Shown piece by piece: positions 59,637-64,000 of a stretch of DNA of 64,000 nt (the first letter of the stretch is position 1; each line of letters opens with the position of its first letter). Location: NCBI RefSeq assembly GCF_000002425.4, contig NC_037265.1:12914330-12978329 (forward strand), read 5' to 3'. The notes beneath the pieces were generated by a model. The model had not been told where the DNA came from. It ran no database searches and saw only the letters and a program-made list of their open reading frames with translations. The DNA is from Physcomitrium patens. Its lineage: Eukaryota > Streptophyta > Bryopsida > Funariales > Funariaceae. A program made the position numbers and the translations under genes.

Positions 59637-60528
59637 ATGGCTTCAAGTGAGGGTGAAGGATTGAGAGTTATTGAGAAGTTTAGAGGTGACAATTTCTACC
59701 ATTGGAAGGTAAAAATGAAGCTTTTGTTGGCATCTTTGGATCTTTGAGATATTGTAGATGAAAGTAAAGAGGCTCCAAGCAAAGATGTTGATATGAAGGA
59801 GAAGAAAGAGTTCAAACAGTGTGAAAAGAAGGCTTTTGGATTGATTGCAACCAATGTAGATGAAGCCAACTTCTTCCACATTATCTCTTGTAAAGGACCA
59901 GTGGAAGCATGGAAGACTCTTTACAACATCTATGAGAGTAAAAACTTATCCAACATCATCTATACAAGGAGGAAGTTCTTCACTTGCAAGATGAAAGAAG
60001 GTGAAGATTTCATCACTCATGTCAATAAGATAAAGGCTCTTGTAAATCAACTAGCAATTCTTGACAAGCCTTTAGAAAAAAGTGATATTATCATGACCTT
60101 GTTAATGAGCCTTTCCGAATCCTAAAACTACCTTATTGTGGCATTGGAGTCCATCAAGCTAAAAAGAGCTTACAATGGATTATGTCATGACAAGACTTGT
60201 CCATGAAGTAACCAAAAAGAAAGAAAATAAGTCTCAAAGTAAAGATTCAGCACTCTATTCACGTCAAGGCAAGGGCAACTATTCAAATCAACGAGGTAAT
60301 ATCAAATCTTACTTCATTTGTAGCAAAGTAGGCCATTTTGCTCGAAATTGCTACAAAGGCAAAAAGATGAAGAATGAGAATGTAAATAGTGTGCAAGATA
60401 AATTTGGAAGACAAGATTATGCATTCAAGACAACAAATGGGACCTCTATGGCTGCCATATCAAGATGGATTGTGGATTCAGATTGTTCCAAGCATATGAC
60501 ACCTTATAAGTGTTCATTTGACATTTAA
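59637..60528 (+). pseudogene. gag and protease start of copia I
   Basis: ATG at 59637 (MASSEGEGLRVIEKFRGDNF). The UBN2-type capsid region follows (FRGDNFYHWKVKMKLLLASL, a stop near 59745, then AFGLIATNV, GPVEAWKTLYNIYE and IYTRRKFFTCKM). A frameshift near 60165 leads to a basic linker and a zinc knuckle (FICSKVGHFARNC at 60313-60351) whose first Cys reads Tyr. The protease site WIVDSDCSKHMT near 60466 has Asp where Gly belongs in DSG. A stop follows at 60528. Confidence 0.87.
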
Positions 60529-60549
60529 GAGGCTATTTCAGCATCAAAC

Positions 60550-62250
60550 GTGGCATTGACAGATAGTGGTATGTATGAAGCCATTGGAATTGGTTCTATT
60601 ATAGTGGAGGTGGTTGTGAATGGACAAACCAATAGGATCAAATTCAGAAAAGTCTTTCATGTACCTAAGATGAAACAAAACCTACTTTCGGTGAGTAAAC
60701 TTGTAATTGAAGGTTTTAAAGTTCAATTTGACATGAATGGATGTTTTGTAAGAACATTGAGTAGAGACAAGGTCTTCAAAGGCTTAAAAGAAGGAAATTT
60801 GTACTAATTCATTTATAAGAAGGTGAATGGAGTTGAGGTAGCCACATTTCTTGAGTTTACCTCAAACGAAGACAAGTTGAATATATAGCATTGTCGCCTT
60901 AGCCATTTGAATGTGAAGAGCATGACAGAGCTCAAGACCATGGTAAGTGGCTCAGATCTTGGCAATACAAGCCATATTACAGAATAACTTGCATGAAAAG
61001 GATGCATACAAGGCAAACAACAAAGGTCCTCATTTCCAAAGAGTGTAGCAACACGTGCTACCAAGTTGCTGGAGATTTTCCATTCGGATGTATCTGGACA
61101 TATGAAGAACATAAATATTGGAGGATCAAGGTATTTTCTTACTTTTATTGATGATTATTCAAGAAAGATTTGGATCTACATTCTTAAAGCCAAGAGTGAA
61201 TGCTTTTAGAGGTTTAAGGAGTTTAAAGCACTTATTGAGAAACAAACTGAATTTAAGATCAAGGTGCTACATACTGACAATGGAGGTGAGTACATGTCTA
61301 AGCAATTTGATGTTTATTTGAAGAATGAAAGAATTGCTAGACAAACCACAACTCCATACACTCCATAACAAAATGGTGTTGCTGAAAGGGTAAATCAAAC
61401 CATTGTAGAGATGGCAAGGAGCATGCTTCATGGTCAAAACCTTAGCTATGAGTTTTGGACGGAAGCTGTGGTGAATGCAGTGTATACAAGAAATAGGTGT
61501 CCAAGAAGTGCTCTTGCATCAATGACACCACAAGAAGCTTGGAGTGGGAGACAACCTTATATTTTCCACATGATGACTTTTGGTTGCATATGCAAAAATA
61601 CTAGATTGTATGAGGTCCAAACTTGATGCAAAAGGTATAAAGTGTGAATTTCTTAGTTATTGTGAAGGTACTAAGGCATATAGGCTAATGTGCTTGGAAA
61701 CCAAAAAGATCATCAAAAGTCATGATGTTGAGTTTTTGGAGCACAAGAATGCTTGTGAGCACTTGGAGATGTGTCCAAGTGAGAGTAATGGTGTGTTTGT
61801 AGATACATCTTTGAATTCAGCAAAGAAACAAGAAGATGAAGATAATGAAGATGATGAAGATGAAAAGCCAAAGAAGGTTGAAAAGATGAAGGCTCCTACA
61901 ATTGCTAGGACAAGTAATAAAAGAAATGAAGATGTTGAAGATTGAGATGATAATAATGATGAAGAATATCAACCATTGAGTGAAAAACGATAAGGTTTAA
62001 GAGTTGGAAAAGAACAAGAAGTACAAGAAGGTGAATGTTCTTCTACAAGTGAAAGGAAATATCCTTTGAGAGAATGAAGGCAATGTGGCAAATGATGGAA
62101 AGATCTCATCTTTCTTCAAGTAAGTAAAGAATATGCAAATGTTGCTCTTCTTATTGATCCATTATCTTTGTGTGATGCTATGAAATGTAAAGATGCAATC
62201 AAGTGGGAGAAGACTATAGAAGAAGAATATCAATCTCTTATAGACAATGG
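60550..62250 (+). pseudogene. Protease end, integrase and linker of copia I
   Basis: NLLSVSKLVIEG at about 60690, then the pre-integrase HCRLSHLNVKSM near 60890. Integrase core: HSDVSGHM (61080), FLTFIDDYSRKIW, LHTDNGGEYMS (61265) and QNGVAERVNQTI (61370), so D, D and E are all present, although stops and frame changes separate them. Next come TPQEAWSGRQP and the conserved FGCI block. An acidic linker (DEDNEDDEDEKPKK near 61840) leads into the start of RT (WEKTIEEEYQSL near 62205). Confidence 0.85.
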
Positions 62251-62960
62251 TACATGGTAATTGGCACATCTTCTAGCAAATCGATCTAGTATTAGTTGTA
62301 AGTAGGTGTTTAGGATTAAAAGAGATGCAATGGGTGCAGTGGTGAGGCACAAGATAAGATTAATTGCGAAAGAATACTCACAAGTTATTGGAATTGATTT
62401 CAATGAGACTTGTGCACTCGTTGCCAAATTCACTACTATTAAGACCATTGTAGCAATTGAGGCAGCAATGGATTTTTAAATACACCAAATGGATGTGAAG
62501 ATGGCATTTTTTGAATGGAGATGCACATGATAGAAGATCCACAATGAGATATGTCTTCTTCATTGGAGTGGGAGCCATTTCATGGAATTCTAAGAGACAA
62601 CCTACGATTGCAAGATCAACGATGGAGGCAGAGTACATGGCAGCAAGTCATTGTACAATGGAGGCGTGTTGGATAAGGCAACTCTTAGAAGACATTGGTC
62701 TAGTGCAATTAGAAGCAACTCTCATCATGTGTGACAATCAATGATGTCTTGTATTTGCCAAAAATTCAAAATACCACTCAAGGACCAAGCACATTGATGT
62801 TCAACATCATTTCTTACGATAGAAGATTGAAGATGGAATAATAGGTATGAAGTATTGTGCTACAAATGATATGCTTGCTAATGTGCTTACAAAGGCATTA
62901 GTAAAGGATAGACATCATGACTTGATTCAGAGATTAGGATTAAAAGCCTTTTGAATATTA
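62251..62960 (+). pseudogene. RT remnant fused to RNase H, copia I
   Basis: RT begins (VFRIKRDAMGAVVRHKIRL, then DFNETCALVAKF) and reaches the AIEAAMDF and HQMDVKMAF segment. It then jumps at about 62515 to the RNase H motif [21 protein letters not shown] (62535-62595). The catalytic YVDD box and some 250 residues are missing. RNase H continues with [11 protein letters not shown] and TKHIDVQHHF, ending near 62953. A 1-kb scale deletion is the simplest explanation. Confidence 0.87.
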
Positions 62961-62972
62961 GCAAAGTGGGAG

Positions 62973-63274
62973 TGTTGAAGATCAGCAAGTACTTGCTTAG
63001 TTACAACCACATAGAGATTAAGCATAGTGTGTTGCTAATAGTAAATGGTAGCAAAGAGTTAAAGTAAGTTATTGTGGTAGCACCAAGGATTTAATTGAAT
63101 GAGGTAGAAATGGATGTAATATCAAAAAGATGGAAGTTACCTCGTTGGTGAGCAAACCACCACCTATAAATAAAAAATATTAGAAGTAAGAATCATCTTT
63201 TTCCACACTTCTCTTAGACTACAATCCTTGCTGATGCTAAGTGTTTGTAGCTTTTAGACTTCTTTTCTTTAATA
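62973..63274 (+). repeat. 3' LTR of copia I
   Basis: 302 bp, preceded by the polypurine tract GCAAAGTGGGAG (62961-62972). Confidence 0.9.
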
Positions 63275-63548
63275 TGCCTTGACTTTCAAGGCAAGTTTTC
63301 TATATGTTTGCTACATAGTTAGCTTGTTCTTTAAGCTATCAACATGTGTGGCACATGGTTAACTTATTGACCAAGTTTCTAACCTAAAAGTCAACAATAG
63401 ACACCTATAAAATCAAAGCAACATCTTTGAAGCTTCTAAAAAGCTTTTTTTAGAAGATATTATAGAATTAACTTATTTTTACCTACTTCTATTTACTTCT
63501 ACCTATTTATACAGGTAATTACTAGCTTACATGTGTATGTCCATTATA
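63275..63548 (-). repeat. 5' LTR of D, part 2
   Basis: 5' half of the LTR begun at 58474. The first five bases are the right copy of the TGCCT duplication. The LTR edge (TGTCACGG in B) reads TATAATGG here. Confidence 0.85.
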
Positions 63549-64000
63549 GTAGGTCAATTTAGTTAAAAGATGGATCTATTTAACATTCACCTTTTTAAAA
63601 ATAAAATTAAATATAAAATACCAAAAATATAAAGAAATAATTAAAAAATAATAATAAATTTTATTTTAAATAACATATTTTAGAATTTTTTAAAAAATTT
63701 AATGATTGTATTAAAGTATTTTATAAGACATATATTTTTGTTGTTTACTTTATCATCCATTATAATCATACTTGCATTAGTTATCAAAAAAATAAAATAA
63801 AAGTAATAATCTATTAAAACCTTCTAAATTTTAATTGATTTTGATAAAATTAGATTAAATATTTATTAATAATTTTATACATGTCATTTCAACTTTTATC
63901 CTAATATAAATAAGAAAATGTTAAAATGACTTAGGCTATTATTAAATCAACCCATGTGTTTAAACCATCATAGTACCTTCTATTTTTCCTATCCATGTTT
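63549..64000. other. AT-rich flank
   Basis: No ORF, RNA or repeat recognised. Confidence 0.6.

Larger units (their letters stand above)
58778..63274 (+). mobile_element. Ty1/copia element I inside the LTR of D
   Basis: LTRs of 303 and 302 bp start TGTTGAAGATC and end AATA (TG...TA rather than TG...CA), flanked by the perfect duplication TGCCT. Rough LTR identity 90%, so older than B or C insertion. Gag, protease and integrase are recognisable; most of RT is deleted. Confidence 0.93.
57255..63548 (-). mobile_element. Chromovirus copy D (family 1), 5' end, interrupted
   Basis: Minus-strand relative of element B. From right to left: 5' LTR (63548-63275 and 58777-58474, split by copia I), primer site, gag, ending at 57255 where LTR J entered near the gag-pol boundary. 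Pol is absent from the window. Confidence 0.87.

Overview
The window is repeat DNA from a large plant genome. It holds no host gene I could confirm. Nearly every coding stretch belongs to an LTR retrotransposon or a LINE, most are broken, and several are nested inside one another. The best-preserved element (5743-12115) is a Ty3 chromovirus. Its reverse transcriptase signatures (an SPAGAP motif before FVKKKDG, then CVDYRGLNK) resemble the Tcn1 lineage of fungi and seed-free land plants more than the usual angiosperm chromoviruses. I therefore favour a moss, lycophyte, fern or similar plant, with moderate confidence. No tRNA, rRNA or CRISPR array was seen.

Layout. 1-4987: decayed chromovirus copy A, plus strand. 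5743-12115: copy B of the same family, complete, with identical 552-bp LTR lengths, a perfect 5-bp target duplication (GGTAC) and a 140-codon extra ORF between pol and the 3' LTR. About 13940-17062: 3' part of an L1-type LINE ending in an A-rich tail. 17063-17657: gene-like fragment of unknown origin. 17663-32082: Ty1/copia element E, with Ty3 element C (18259-26733, minus strand) inserted in its leader. 32083-35123: short flank, then AT-rich noncoding DNA. 35124-35303: chromovirus LTR fragment K, cut by element G.

From 35304 to 57254 lies a minus-strand pile of Ty3 elements: G (relative of C), H (a gag-bearing element that lost most of pol and carries a coiled-coil ORF), F (relative of C, interrupted by a solo LTR of the G family at 47617-48903), and J, a truncated LTR in opposite orientation to F's LTR. 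From 57255 to 63548 is D, the 5' end of a minus-strand chromovirus copy. Its LTR is split by copia element I (58778-63274). 63549-64000 is AT-rich.

The elements form two main Ty3 groups. Family 1 (A, B, D, K) has a chromodomain, 5-bp duplications and the extra ORF. Family 2 (C, F, G, J and the solo LTR) has a protease reading DHG instead of DTG/DSG, an FLDD reverse transcriptase motif, 4-bp duplications and LTRs over 1.2 kb. The LTRs of C, F and J contain a piece of gag-protease sequence related to element H. Insertion order can be read directly: C after E, the solo LTR after F, copia I after D, and G after K.

Most stop codons in B need only one C-to-T change on one or other strand, as expected for decay of methylated DNA. 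All identity figures are counts by eye.
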